This document shows positions 12,385-26,214 of a DNA stretch of 64,000 nt, piece after piece. Every line of letters starts with the position of its first letter. The first letter of the stretch is position 1. The position numbers and the translations under genes were made by a program. Origin of the DNA: Cyanoderma ruficeps (taxonomy: Eukaryota > Chordata > Aves > Passeriformes > Timaliidae); assembly GCA_008694505.1 (NCBI GenBank), contig VZDJ01000782.1:34961872-35025871 (forward strand), read 5' to 3'. The notes beneath the pieces were generated by a model that saw nothing but the letters and a program-made list of their open reading frames with translations, searched no databases and was not told the origin of the DNA.

Positions 12385-15269
12385 TGTTGTTATTATCTTA
12401 CTCAAAGAGATGCATTTGAGTGCAGCCAAAAGGAAATTATAACTAGGGAGTATTTAAAGACAAAAAGGTACAGAGAATAGGAGGTTAATCACTAGGGAGT
12501 TGATTTTACAACAGAAGATAACGTCTTCGAAACTCACATAAATGTAGTATGTCCTATTCTTGAGATGCATTTTTAAAGGAGATGTGCTGTAAGTGGTTGT
12601 GGTTCAGAAAGTATTTGAGGGCTGGGAAAATGCTTGATACTGTGGAAGCTAATCTGGTTTTTAGATCCACAAGAAGATTGAGAGATGACTTCTTCTGTGG
12701 TGAATAAACAAGCAGGGAAAGGAAAAGTAGTCACAAAAGACTCTTCAATCTATTGGACTGATGTTTAATAAGATCTGGTAGGTGGAAGCCAGAGCCAGAG
12801 AAATTCAAATGAGCAATCTGGCATACATTTTTCTCAAAAGGGTGCTTAGCTATTGAAAAATCCAAATAGATTGGAGGAGCAGTGAGAATGTTTTGTGCTG
12901 CTTCCAGTTCAAGACCGATTCTTCTCTTGGAAGATTCTGTATGTAAGTACTACTACAAATGGCAGGAGTTTCAGTAGAGAAATGTAATGGTCTGTATTAT
13001 ACAACTGAGCAAGCTGTATAATTTAGTGGTTAGTCCAATACTTGGCCTTTATTTTACAAACATGCAATAAAATTATATTAAACATTATTTCTTGTATAGA
13101 TCGATTAAGATATTAAGCATATTTATAGACTGAAATGACATATAATAGTACTGTTTGTTGGAGTGTACCAGCTGCTTTGACATTCATAATTCCTGATCAC
13201 TTACTCTAATGTAGATCTTAAGTACTGGGGAAACCAGTCCCTGGACCAAATATTCTCACATATCAGTTACTCTTTTCTGGATTTCTATGAAGGCAAAAAA
13301 TCGCCATTATGTTCTTGAAGAATTGAATATCTGATCAGTGGTAACCAATCACTGGTGACATAAAATGCTGTGTTGCTCTGCTGTAATATACACAGGGGTG
13401 AAGCTCATTCAGCATTGTACCACTCTGCACCTTGGTGAGTTATCCTCATAGATGCTTTTCTGAAAGAGGCATGAGATGCTCTAAGAACTTTACGTGCAAT
13501 ATATTGGATCCATGAACTGAGCTGGAAAGACCAAGATAATGCTGACTTGGCTGCTTGAAGCTTGGGAATACATACACAGTACATCCTGTAGAAAGTTTCA
13601 GTATTAATTCAGTTGTAAGTATTAAGCTATTCCTTTTAGAACTAATCTAACATTTTCAATTAATATTCACTACCAAATAAAATTGTATTAAAAATTAAAA
13701 CTGTTTTTCTACTCTAGAGTATTACAACACAGGATAAGTTTTGTGTGTTCTTGAGCCCTACCTCCTTCATGTGCACACTATGAGCTTCTGTTCATACTTG
13801 CATTTACTGTATATGGTTCAAGCTGGAGCCTCTGTTTCTGGCAAAGCTAAAAATCCTAGCTTCTAATAATCAGTGTAAAATTTTAAGTGCCTATTTCCAA
13901 TATGTGAATTAAGTTCGCTGGGAGTTCTAATGCTGAGCTCCGTTACTCAGGGGTCTCTGAGTCTCTTCCCAACCATCAGCAGTGCTGTGCTCTAGTGGTT
14001 CAGGGCAACACAGCTGTCCTGGTGGAGCCATGCTCTGCTCTTGGCCTTTCCTACTGCAACATCTTTTCTTCTTCTGAGATCTTCTTGAGCAGAAAAATCC
14101 TTCTCCCCCTTGCTGGCCTTTTGGGGAGATGCCACCTGTTTGTCCCAGGTGTGCCATGGGGAGGTTACAATTGCATATTGAGTGCAGGGCTGTTGGTGGG
14201 GAGGCCCCTGCTCTTGGCAGGCTGTGCCTCAAGCACTGGCTTGCACAGAGTTGTTGGGAAGTGGCTGCCACTCTTGTGACCACAAATCTTGCTAAGCTTT
14301 TTGTTTCTCCTTCCCTGCCTTTTCATACAACTATTGAGCCTCTCTGACTGGTATCAGTCCTCACCAGTGTACATATTCTTGTTTTCACCATTCTGTTCTA
14401 AAAAATGTCAGGCATTGGCAAGCAGGGATTCACTGGTTCTGCCTTATTGCTGTAAGTGGATCAGGGTCTTTGTCATTGATGTTTTTCAGCATTTCTTTGG
14501 TATTTTTTTCTGCTGTTCACTTGTGAATAATGCAAATAGGCATTACTTGTCTGAAATCATACTTCAGTTCAAAGTACATAAATTCATGGCCTCTAAACAA
14601 AGAGGAAAGTCAGAAGGTACTGTGGCAATTTCACCAGGGCTAGTAACAATAAAGTTGATAGGTATAAGCATCTATGGTACCATTGCCTTACTGAAACAAC
14701 GCTAAAAATCTATGAACTGTTTAGTTCCAGATATTGCAATCAAATTTGTGAGCACATTTTTGCAGATCTTCTTTTCTTCTCCTTGACTTGCTTTTCTAGT
14801 TTTTGCAGGTGACAAGCTTTTAGAACTTTTTTCATGTTTTGTAAAGTTATGTATTAAAACTTAATATTTTAAATTATTTTTCTTAAGCCATGTATTTTCT
14901 AGTTCCCCTATGGTTTCCTTCAGTCTGTAAATGATCATCATATATTCCTGAGATATTCCTCTAGCACCTCAGAAATCACTCTCTTGTTGGCTTTGAATGA
15001 AACTCCATATAGCGCTCAGAGGCTTGAAACTGATAAAAGAGCTGGAATTACACTGTCCCAGCCATCCCTTAGTAAAAGCCTTAATTGCTTTATGCAGGAT
15101 CTTGCCTTGGCAATAAGTCTGCCTTCTATCTTAGACTGGACAGGCTTTTTTTTTTCATTTAAATCGTATTAACATAATCCAGCTCTGGACTTTGCTCCTC
15201 TGCACTTTTTCAAATGCTTTGGAGAATGTGGCTGCAATTACCAAAGCTCAATTCTAAGTTTCTATTTGA

Positions 15270-15313
15270 TTTGCAAATGATACTTCGCAAGTTTGCAAAT
15301 GATACTTTACAAG
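15270..15313. repeat. 22-bp tandem duplication
   Basis: Two adjacent copies of tttgcaaatgatacttcgcaag are present. They differ only where CG in the first copy is TA in the second. Each copy includes TTTGCAAAT. Confidence 0.85.
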
Positions 15314-16217
15314 TCTGTGTGTCGCTTTGCGATCCTGGTAGGGGGATTGTCAAACTTGTGTTCAGGTAGCAATTGATGGCCTCTGGTGAGTGTCAGCTAC
15401 CATTGGGCTGTGAGGAGCAAAACCCCATTTGTGTTGATTGGTAAACCATGACACTGTTGTACCCAGGAAAAAGAGGCATTGATTGGTTTGCCATGTATGA
15501 ATGTATGAAAATGTAGGGGTTTGCAAGAACATATACTAAGTAATGTTCAGTTTTGTCTCTGGCTCATTCTCTTGTAATGAAATTTTGTCAGTGTGTATCC
15601 TCAGAGGTACTGGCTGGTGCTCAGTTTCTTCGCTTCCTAAGATGTTGCCTGAAGTCTGGAAGCCCAATCAACAAACTCCTACTGTTTTTTGCATTCTTTA
15701 TTGGGATTTGCACTCATGTGTGCTGCACAGCTGCACCATCAGGACCACAGATGTGAGCAAGGCACAAAATCTGTGTTGACCATTCTGTGTGTTTGCATGC
15801 TCTTTTTTAATTTGGGTGGCAAACATGATGGTGATGTCCACTGATTATTTATACTTGTCTTTGAACTTTGTTTCTGTGCTTGCTATTTCTCTCATGTGGC
15901 ATTCTGATATTTGTTTATCTTTTCTCAGAACTCTTAAGTTTCATCAGAGATTCTCAGGATCTTGGATAACTATTATAACTGTCCTGGAGTTCTTCCTGAA
16001 TAGTTTTTGTGCTAACAAATGGCTTTTGTGTTTCTGACTGAAACTTATAGCATGCCAAAGATAAACTGTTTTGTCCAAAGGAGAATGTGTGTATGTGCCA
16101 GGCATAGAAGCATGGGCAGGACTACCCAAATAGATGTTATTACTTGATTTTTTTTCCACAGGATACAACATCATGTGGATACCTAAAAGTTGTAGAAACC
16201 TGCAGCAGTGTGCCAAA

Positions 16218-16470
16218 CACAGAATCATAGAATCATTTAGGTTGAAAAATACCTGTAAGATCATTGAGACCAAATATAAACTTAACACTGACAGGCTCGT
16301 CACCAAACTAAGTTCCTGCGTGCTACACTTACACATCTTTTAAATACCTCTAGGGTTGGTGACTCAACCACTTCCCTGGGCAGCCTGTTCCAATGCCTGA
16401 CAATCCTTTCCAGGAAGAAATTTTTCCTAATATTCAATCTAAACCTCCCTTGGCACAATTTGAGGCCAAA
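16218..16470 (-). mobile_element. CR1 LINE 3'-end fragment, antisense
   Basis: The + strand begins cacagaatcatagaatcatt, the complement of the CR1 terminal octamers. It continues with a 'tgggcagcctgttccaatgc' block and 'tcctaatattcaatctaaac', typical of antisense CR1 3' regions. It is non-coding. Confidence 0.9.
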
Positions 16471-19400
16471 CTGAAGAAAAAACCTAACTCTTAACGAATA
16501 GCTGAGGTGTGCATCTCACTAACATAGGGATGGTGCTTCCAGTCCTGATACTGGTGTGCTTTTTTGCTAATACAGCATTTCTGTGCCATACCCATAATGT
16601 CTCTTGAAGATGAGAGTACTGCACAGTTGCCTTAGCATTGGCCTAGTCTATGTCCTCCAGGTTTTCCCTGGTTAGGGCACCCAAATATTTCTTTCAAATT
16701 CATATTTGTATTTAGCCTTAAGAGGCAGAGTTGCTTATTTAGCTGTTGTTATTTCCCTTCTGAAGAATGAGAACTACCTAGTTCCTAATTGTTTGTCAGG
16801 GGACCAGGTGACACTCTCTGTGTAAGCTGTTGCCCTGTGGCAAGCAGTGTAAATCACCGTAGGACTACAGGCCATTTGGACTCTTACGAATGTACTGTGT
16901 TCTGCCAGGATGTTTCTCAGTTGTTTGTTCCTTGCCTCTCCAAAGCTGAGCAAGACCAAGAATGAGGCATGCTATTATCCTCTTATTTCATATATGTTTT
17001 TGTTGGTAAAAGCTATAAACTGAGTAATTTCCAATTATCTATTATCTATATGTATATTTAACTTGCCAGCTTACAGGATGTTTGATCACTAATTAACTCT
17101 GAAACTACACTTATTTTAAGTTAGCTGTGCATTTACTTTGAGTACTAGGCATTATTTCAGCTGCCATTCTGATTCATGAGCCCTAGATCACCTTAAGCTT
17201 AATATTATAATACTTAGTTGGTTCATTCATCACTCATGTGGAGCCAGCAGCATTGCTGGTTTAGTCCTGTGCAGAGTGTGAGACAAGGCAGTCTTGTGTC
17301 ACTCCTCAGTCTTTCTTCAAACAGGCATAGCTCTAGGTAAGGCATCTCTTTCTTGAAACACTGTGACTGGTGTTTGAAGAATATAGATGTCTTGTCTAGC
17401 ACCATCAGGTGCAGTACAGTGTTAATTGTAGATTTTTTCACATGCCTTTTTGCCCCACAGGTCTTCCAATCCCAAATTTTGTTTGGGTAATTGCTAGACA
17501 AATTCTAGTGGCTGTTTGAAGGGCTAATTCTGGGATCCCAGTAATTCCTTTCTGAGTTTTTTTTTTTTCAATTGGATGACAGCCACAACCAGGTCTGTTG
17601 CTCAATTTCTTCACCTCAAATGACAAGACCAATTTTTTCTCATAGGTATGTTACAAACTCTCTTGTTCCCTCCTTCTTTGGGCTGTCTGTTTGAAATACA
17701 ACTCCTATGAAGTCCTGCACTTTCGAAATGTCAGTGCAGTAGTTCTGTAGCTCACTGCTACTGTCTGTGCCTGCTGCCCACACCTTGGTGCTCCTGGTTG
17801 CACATGCACAGCTTGCCTGGCTTTAACTCCAGACACCATGAAGCACTTAACCTGCCGCTTGAGCTGAGAAAGGTAGATTGACCACAGAGAACTGAGAGTT
17901 GTCTGTGTTTCATTTGTTTTCCTTCTGTAATGTTTAGAAATTATGCAGAGCCAAAGTCTGCTTTACCCAGTGGGCACAATCCAGTGTTATGTGGCAGGAG
18001 GGGCACAGCCACCAGTTGCAGTAGCTCTGTGCCACACCTTCCTAAAGATGCAGATCCCCGCAGTTGACTAACACCTTCTTGAACAGTCACAGAGCGGCCA
18101 GAATATCCTGTCTGTGACATCTGCAGGCCAGCCAGAGTGCACAGGCCTTCTGAACAAAACCAAAGACCCAACCCAAAGCCCTTGAGACTTCAGCTGTGAG
18201 GCTTTTTTGGTAAGAAAAAAGGTGATATTTATAAATCAAGTGGGTGGATTTTGTAGTTGTTTTCTGCATCTTTTTACTAGAAACATAGTGGCTGTAGTAA
18301 AGCCACTGACAAAGGTCTTTATGCAAACCCAAGCAATACTATTTATCCCAAATCCCAGAAGGGTTTCCTGGGTGGGCTCATCAGTTTCTGGAAGAAACAC
18401 AAGACTGTCAAGAACAGCAAAACTGAGTACTCTGAAAGATACTGGAAATTGAAAACAGTGAGACAGGTTTTGTAGCTGTCTTCTCAGAATGCAGTGGGCA
18501 TTGGAGCTCAGCTGTTCCCTAGGCTTGCAGCCTGGATGCAGCCCTACAGGCTCAGGTGTATGAAGAGCTGGCAGCACGCCCTGCCCTGGACAGCCTCAGG
18601 TCTGTCATCATGCATCATTAGCATGAAAAGCTAGAGGCATCACTGTCATTTGCAAGACTTATCAGATAAAATGCAGGAACTAAATTATGTATCAAAACTG
18701 TTTTCAGTGAAAACAAAGTATGTGTTCTGTTCCTTTTTGTCTCCATGCTCAGTTAGACCAGGCTTATTTGTTTTATTTTAATTTTCATGCTACATGAAAC
18801 ACCACATTTAAGCTGTTTGTTATATTCCTGAGTCCATATCTGGTTTTTGTGTAATTAGTTCTTATTGTATGGGTGTCACCAAGTCTGAATTGGAGTCGAT
18901 GTCTGACCATTAATTAAAAAGGAATCTTAGTAATTCCACCCTTTTCCCCCCTGTTTTCTTCCTTGGGTTATTGTCAAGCAAGGTCACTACCACTGCATTT
19001 CTTAGCACTATTTGATGTCTCTCTATCTGCAATATTTCTTTTTAAATAACTACTATCTAAAAACCAGTATGGCTATCAACACTTCTAATGTGTATGTGAG
19101 CACAAAGGGAAGATGGGACTCTGCCCTTAGTTTATCTTTGCAGATATTATGGAGCTTCAAGCTTATTGCATTTTACTCCCATTCAGTTCAGTCCATGTTG
19201 TTGGCAGTAGGGTCTCATTTCTCTGTGTGGGTAGATTGCCTGTGTCTCTATTTTTTACATCTTTTACATTTGATTTCAGTGAGAATACAGGAGTGTTTTA
19301 TCTATCTCATAGCAATCAACTGTTGCTCTTTTGTCCTTAAAATTGTGGCATTTAGATTAGCTCTCCTGTGTCTCATTAAATGGGAACATTATTCTTGTTT

Positions 19401-20004
19401 TCCTTGACAACTAAACCTTCAATGGCAATTTAAATTATAATTTCTTTCACTATTTTATGGTGAAAACAGAAAACAGCCGTTTGTGGAATTCAGCATGTCA
19501 GATGATGCTATTTTTTCCTGTGTGAGATGAAACACAGAAGAAGAGAGTTAGTATTTCTCGCAGTTGACTATTTTAACTTGAGTATTTTATTGCAGAATGA
19601 CAAATAAAGAGAATGTTTCATTTATTTATTGAAGGTGTATGTTGCAGTGATGTATATAACCACGCAGAAGAGCCTGAGTAATTGCATTGGCCTCTGCATT
19701 AGAATGGGTGACGATACTATATAGTAATAAATTTGAAAAATAAAAGTTAAAACGTATACTTTAGTGGGCCCCTGAGAGCATAATTTGTGATACCTTGTAG
19801 AATATTCAGTCAAAGCTCAGAAGATCATAGAATAAGTTATACAAAAGAGCTTCTACTCCTAACTGAGCTTTTAATACTAGTATAGTTCTGAAGCATATGA
19901 AATCTTAAGATATAAGGTTTGATTAAAATGCTTGTTACAGAAAGCATACCAAGAAAATATAGCTTCTTCCATCTATACATCTGTATATCAATGGCACAAA
20001 AATT

Positions 20005-20683
20005 ACAGAGTCACAGAAAAGCTGAGGTTGGGAAGGACTTCTGGAGATCATAGAGTCCCACTCGCCTGCTCAGAGCAGGCTTAGTTGGATCAGAATGCTC
20101 TGAGCCATGTACAGTCAAGTTCAGAATTTCTCCAGGGTTTTTTCCTATGTTTACATGGATTTTCCAAGATTTCAGTTTGTGCACATTGCCTGTTATGTGG
20201 ACATAGGGTACCACTCAGAAGAGTCTGGCTCAGTCATCTTTACTCCCTCCCATCAGGTATTTATATATATTGGTAAGTTTTCACCCTGAGCCTTCTCTTC
20301 TCCAGGCTGAACAGTCCAGCCCTCAGCTTCTCCCCTTGTAAAGTGAGCAAGTCCTTCAGTCATCTTTGTGGCCCTTCACAAGGCTTATCTCCATGATGTC
20401 CATGTCTCTCTTGTACTGAGGAGCCTGGAGCTGGGCATGGCACTCCAGCTCTGGTCCCACCAGCGGTGACTGAAGTACAGGATCACCCCCTCAACTTGCT
20501 GAACATACTCTGCCTGGTATGATCGTGAGGGCTGGTGGCCTTCTTTGCCACAAGTATACACTGCTGGCTCATGGTCATTTTGATGTCCACCAGTAACCCC
20601 AAGTCATCCTCTGCAAAGCTGCTTTCCCGCCAGTTGGCCCCCAGAATGTGCTGCTGCATAGGATTGTTCTTGCCCAGCAAGTA
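20005..20683 (-). mobile_element. CR1 LINE fragment, antisense
   Basis: The + strand starts at acagagtcacag and proceeds through the 3' region into the end of ORF2. On the - strand, ORF2-like residues can be read, such as SSFAEDDLGLLVD and MSQQCILVAKKA near 20530-20650. These match the C-terminal part of the CR1 polymerase protein. Stops and frame changes break it. It is 5'-truncated. Confidence 0.88.
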
Positions 20684-23600
20684 ATTATCAAGACATGAGC
20701 TTTTAATTATTTTCACAAAATTTAGATTCAGGCAGAAATTCAGAAACCAGTTTCCAGGAAACTGTAGCTTCCTCAGAAGTATTCACGATAAACCTAATTA
20801 GCATTTTTTTTCTGATTGTCACACTTGCTGAGAGTAAACAGTTGATTGAGCATTTACCTGGCAATAGATCATGGAAGTTCATCAAAGAACTGATTTTCCT
20901 CAGATATTGCTGACACTATACAATGATTCTGTACTACTGTACTTCAAATCTCTTATAACTGTATGTTTTATTTTATATGCTAAAACAGGGGGCTCTTTTG
21001 TACTGCCGTGTACCATGCTGCTTGCACAAGTCAAGCTGAAGCTAATTACAGCACAGGAATTCATAAGGATGCATTTTATCAGGTGTCAGTTTTATACAAC
21101 TGGGGCTTTGTGACTGCTGGATTTTCTAGCTATTTGTCTTGTTACTATAGCATTATAAAGTGAAGAAGTGCATTCTTCTCTTTCTTCTGTATTTGACTTT
21201 TTTCTGACCAGAATTTGTTTTCTGCTTTAGCTGAGAAACTGTTTTGCACATACTGATCTTCATTTTCTTACACAGGCACTTGTTCTTCCATCAGGAGAGG
21301 TGTTTGGCATACTAAACCACCTAAAGAATTCTATTTTGGTCTGCTTACCTTTACTGTAGAATTTTGTTTTCTAATTTTCTTAGTGAAGGAAACAAGTAAG
21401 TTGGGCAATTTGTCAGGGAATTCATGTGACTTCCAGCTTGGTTATAAACTAATGTCTGTTTGTCCTCTGCATCATTTGTATTTAGAAGAAAAGACGAGTT
21501 TGAAGTAATGAAGGCATGGAGCCTTTGTCCTTGTTGTTTTTGAGAGTGGAGAATGTAAAATAAGACGACTAGCAAAGCAAGGGGAGGTCTGTAGTAGTAC
21601 TGCAACCTCTAACAGCCATATCTACACCCCTATATTGATAGATTAGAGGCATATTTTTATATGATGTTTTTCCTTCATGCCAGCAACTGGCCTCTTGCTT
21701 TACCCTCTGTAGGAGATGCTTGACATAGTTTAATAATTCACACTCCAACTGTACAAGGTCCTCAGTTACCTGCTGTCATTGATCCAGCTTGAATCAGGGT
21801 CGTATCAGAGAATTTCTCAATTTCTCTCTTCCAACCTTGGATATTCTGTGAGTTAATCAACCAGAGATGAAATAACTCCCCAGACGCCTGATGAGCTTGC
21901 CAGCATTTTTGGTCCATTTGGTGTAAACTACTCCAGGTGCACATTTACAGAGGAATATTTTAATTATAACAGTATTTTATAGCATGGAAATATTATTCAA
22001 TGAAGTTAACATTGTTTATGGTTTCAATTTCTATTGGTGTTGACACTGCTATGTCTTGTGACAGGTGGAGATGTTCCTGATTTTATCAGTTATAAAAGTG
22101 GTTTGAATCTTATCTTTTGCAGGCAAGCTGAAGAATAAACTTTCCTTTCAAATATACATGAAGGCCTTAGCCATGATACCTGCAAGCACAACCATGAGAT
22201 AAAGTTAATATTTATTCCACAAGTGGAAGGAGAACACAATGCTGATAAAGAGCTTCTTTTGCAGTAGAGTTGATACAAAAACACTGCTGCCTGTCAATCA
22301 CATTATAAATTGGTAAAAATTTGTTTCATTAAAATGGGCACAAATCTAGCAATAAATATTATAACTAAATAATGCTTATGTTACATGTTACGTGTCTTTC
22401 TGTACCACACTTTATTAACTCCTGTCACCTTAGCATCATATAATAAGGGTGTTGGCAACCCAGCACCTGCTCTGCTGAGTACAGCAGTCTGCATTGTGGA
22501 TCTGAGGGCAGGATTGTGTCCAGTGGATGTGATTATTACTCTTTCTCACAACTAAAGGAAGTAAAATAGTCAAGACAAGTTCTTTCTGATACATCTGACC
22601 TGTTTAATTATCTGGCATGGCAATGAAAGTATTGAAGTGAGAACACAACTTATCGAAGACTGAACCTTTCAGTGTATCCTCCTCCTCTGTCCTCATGGTT
22701 CAAAAGAAATCCATATTTACGATTATCGATGAAGTGATAAGATTAGAAGGATGATGTCTTAAAAAGTGAAAATTTAGATGGCTTCATTTGGGTAGGTAAA
22801 GATGCACATGCTTCTGGTCATTCAAAATGGAAGCAATTTAGTTCACAGTAACTTCCAGCACTGAAACACTCTGACAGAAGGAAAGTGTAAGGACAAAAGC
22901 ATCCTCCGGAAGATATAAGGGCATAAAAATGGTGGCTTGTTGCAGTGTATAAAGACAGGACAGGGTCCTGACCCTTGCACTGCTGATGTTTGCTTCCTGC
23001 ATCTTTAATAATGAATTGCCATTTTAAAGTAGTGTGTAAGAACGTCATTGCACAGCAGATAAGGAAATAAGTGCTTGCAAGTAAATCTGTGAGGAGACAG
23101 TTTAGTGCCAAAAGATTTTGTGTATGGTGCTTTAGTCAGTGCTTCACAGATACAGATCTTTTTCTAGTCTCCTTCTTTATGCTGAATTTTTTTCAGTGCA
23201 GTGTACTCAAACCAGTTTCTTTTGAAAAATACTTCCCTTGAGCATCCTCTGTAAATGCAACTGGACCCACAGGCAGTGACACCTCTGCACTGTGTGCAGC
23301 TGCTCCTGCAGGATCCTCCTCTGAAAAGACAAAGAGAAAACTCAGAAAATCTGATTGACAAGTCAATAAGCTGAGTTATTTTTTCATAGAAAACCTCAAA
23401 GCAATGAGATGCATCAGACCAGAAGTAGCAGTGCTTGTGCCTAATTCTTGATTTGTGTGCCGTGCTCTTGCAGGGTGGTCTTGATTTGATCTGGCTTCAT
23501 GAATTTTGAAGTTACATCAAATTCTCCACAATCTTCTCTGTTTCTTGGGAATTTTCTTCCCAGATTCCTGCGTCTGCTCCAGGTCTCCTGTTATCTGCTG

Positions 23601-24938
23601 CTATCTCCCAGATCTGAGCTTGCTCAGCAGTCTGTAGATCAACAGAGAAATAGCACTTCTGTCAGAGAAGTCTACTGACCCCATTGTTTCTTAAAAATTT
23701 GTATCTTTAATGTCTTACAAATATAGATAATGCCAGACGTCACATGGAGTTTGAAGATCCACAAGAAAATCTCATCATCATGAGAAACTTTATCAAGGAA
23801 ACACAATTTGACTTCCAAGGAGAAATCAATTTTCCTGCTTTTCATCTCCTGCAAGCGGAATATTCAAAAAAATCATGAGGTCACTGAAGCTTCTGTGATG
23901 ACAAATCCAAACCCAAGACTCTGTGGTTAGATCTTGTAAATCAATGTATTTGTTCCTTTATAGCAGGGTTGGGAAGCTCCTCCTTGCTGAGGATGTGGAG
24001 ACCATGCAAACACCTGTAACTGATTTGTGCATTAATAGGGTCCCAGGGATGTCAGCCATGAACTGTCAGCCTAGGTGAAATGAAGAGCTACATCTGCCCT
24101 ACAAGCTGCAGGATCTCAGATGCTGCTCTAGAAAATTCAGCACCATAGTTGTACGAGATTATTAGAAGAACCCTAATAAATAGTTTTTAATTTCATTGAA
24201 ACGGCTAATAAGACAAAAGAGATCATGCAGCAACACATTTCATATAATTCTGCTTTAGTGTAGAAACTTGCTATGTAATTAGGACTAAAAATAGGTAAAG
24301 GATGAGATTTTTTTAGTGAAAGCTTTTTATCTTGTTCAAATCCACAGTGTAGCCCACCCAAACTAACAGTTACATTATCACATGAAGTGAAGTAGGGTAA
24401 AACAATGTGGTGTCTATCTGTGAACATAAAACCAAATAATTTATCTGTGAAATTATGGTTGTTTTCCTTCAGGTGCCAGCTACTGTTTAGTCCATTTCTC
24501 AAAAAACTAAGTATAGTGATCTGTAAATATACTATGGATATATAGTTCAGTCCTTAAAATAAATATCTGCTAGCAGAGTGAATTATAATTCACTTAAGTC
24601 CACTGAATTTATATTCACTATTTTTTGATCCAGTGAAAAGCCTTAGCATCTTCTTATATAGTACCTGAATAAATTATTCTAATACATTCATAGAAGTGGT
24701 GAAAAACAAAGTACAGCTGCAGTGGATTGCTACATCTTTATTAAAGCTGCAACTTTTCACATCGTGCAAATGGACCAGAATATTTACCACCTTTAGCTTA
24801 AGAGGAATGAGGTATTTAGGTTTTCTGGCCACATTAAAAATGCTGGAAAAGTACTGTCATTTTTAATTGGGGCTTATAATTCTCTGATCAGAAGTACAAT
24901 GCTTGCCAGTGAACTTAAGGAGGGGAAGAAAGGAAAGA

Positions 24939-25055
24939 AAATCACAGCATATTCTGAGCTGGAAGGGACCCACAAGGATCATCAAATCCAGCTCTTAAGT
25001 GAATGGCCCATGCAGGGAATGAACCCCATCCTTGGTGTTAGCACCATGATCTGTC
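24939..25055 (-). mobile_element. Short CR1 3'-end fragment, antisense
   Basis: The fragment has aatcacagcatattctgagc, then tggaagggacccacaaggat, which is the complement of the CR1 3' terminus. It continues into a 'gaatgaaccccatccttggt' segment seen in some CR1 subfamilies. It is non-coding. Confidence 0.8.
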
Positions 25056-25368
25056 TACATTAATATAAATAGCCACTCTCAGATTTACTCTGGTTTGGAT
25101 TTGGGCTTTATCCATTTCAAGACTTTCCCTGTTTGTAGTATGACTATGTTAAGAACAAAAGTACAAGCTTTGGTATGAGGTTTTGCCCATCTACCTTATT
25201 CTTGATGCTAGAAAATGCCTCTGAAATTTGAAAAGGTTGTTGAAATAATCTGTGAATGTTTTCATTCACAGTGGCAGAGGAACAGTATTAGATAGAGCAG
25301 CACTAACAAGGAGGGGAATTTTTCATCCCAGCTGGTTTTACTCATCAGCCTTTGTTAAATGGAACATC

Positions 25369-25416
25369 GTGAGCTAGGTTCATGAGGGGAGTGTGAGCTA
25401 GGTTCATGAGGGGAGT
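25369..25416. repeat. Perfect 24-bp tandem duplication
   Basis: Two identical adjacent copies are present; each unit begins gtgagctaggttcatgag. With no divergence between the copies, the duplication looks recent. Confidence 0.95.
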
Positions 25417-26080
25417 TGCCTTTTGTACATTCAACTCCAGAGTAGTCTGTGAAGCAAATTTTGGAATGAAAGCCTTGAAAATGTTCTTGACCTGTTGTAG
25501 GAAAAGATTACCAGGAGGCAGTTCTTGCATCTGTTTTCACAGTGTAAGCTTCCTGATAAATATTGACCTTGAGATCTTTTGTACTGCCTGTTCTGAAAAT
25601 CTTTGATAAGGGTAAAGAACTCAATGGCTTTGGATTTGCAAAAAACATAATAACCACCTGATGAATTTTAAAAAGCAAATAATTAACACAGCCAGACCTT
25701 ATATAGGCTGAAGGATTTATAATCTTCAGACCAAATTACTAGTGGCAGGAGTCTTGAGGATCTATGAAGTAAAATTTTTGTCACTAAATCACTACAAACT
25801 TGAATGAAGGAAAGACTTCAACAAGGTTGGTTTGCTTATGGAGAAAATTGTCTGAGGATCTGACCTCATTTTTCACTGAGTGAGGCTTGTAGTTATTTAA
25901 ACATATCTATCAGGAGGAAAGTATTGAAATGGCTGTTAACCATTCAGTAACAGACTTGGAAAGGATAGCTTTGTGCCTATCCCAAGGACCTGGGATTTTC
26001 AGGACTTTAGGCATCAGATTCTGTGGTCATGAGCTCTACGTGATGTAACCTTAAGCCCAAGTAGCTGAGAGAGAGGAGAC

Positions 26081-26214
26081 ATTAAAATGTTCAAGGCCGG
26101 GTTGGAAGGGGCTTTGAGCAACCTGTCTAGTGGATGATGTCCCTGCCCTTGTCACCAGGGTGGAATGAGGTAATCTCTAAGGTCCCTTCCAAACCTAACC
26201 ATTCTGTGATATGT
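26081..26214 (+). mobile_element. Short CR1 3'-end fragment, sense
   Basis: The fragment contains ggggctttgagcaacctgtc, then ggtcccttccaaacctaacc, and ends at attctgtgat. This is the CR1 3' end read in sense, about 130 bp long and non-coding. Confidence 0.88.

Noticed and set aside
12086..12419. Asp-Met or Met-Ser repeat proteins
   Set aside because: These are translations of the (ATGTCC)n array joined to CR1 remnants, not genes.
13927..14283. 118-codon - frame and overlapping + frames in intron 6
   Set aside because: Several mutually overlapping frames occur in a GC-richer patch with no recognised motif and no conserved features visible.
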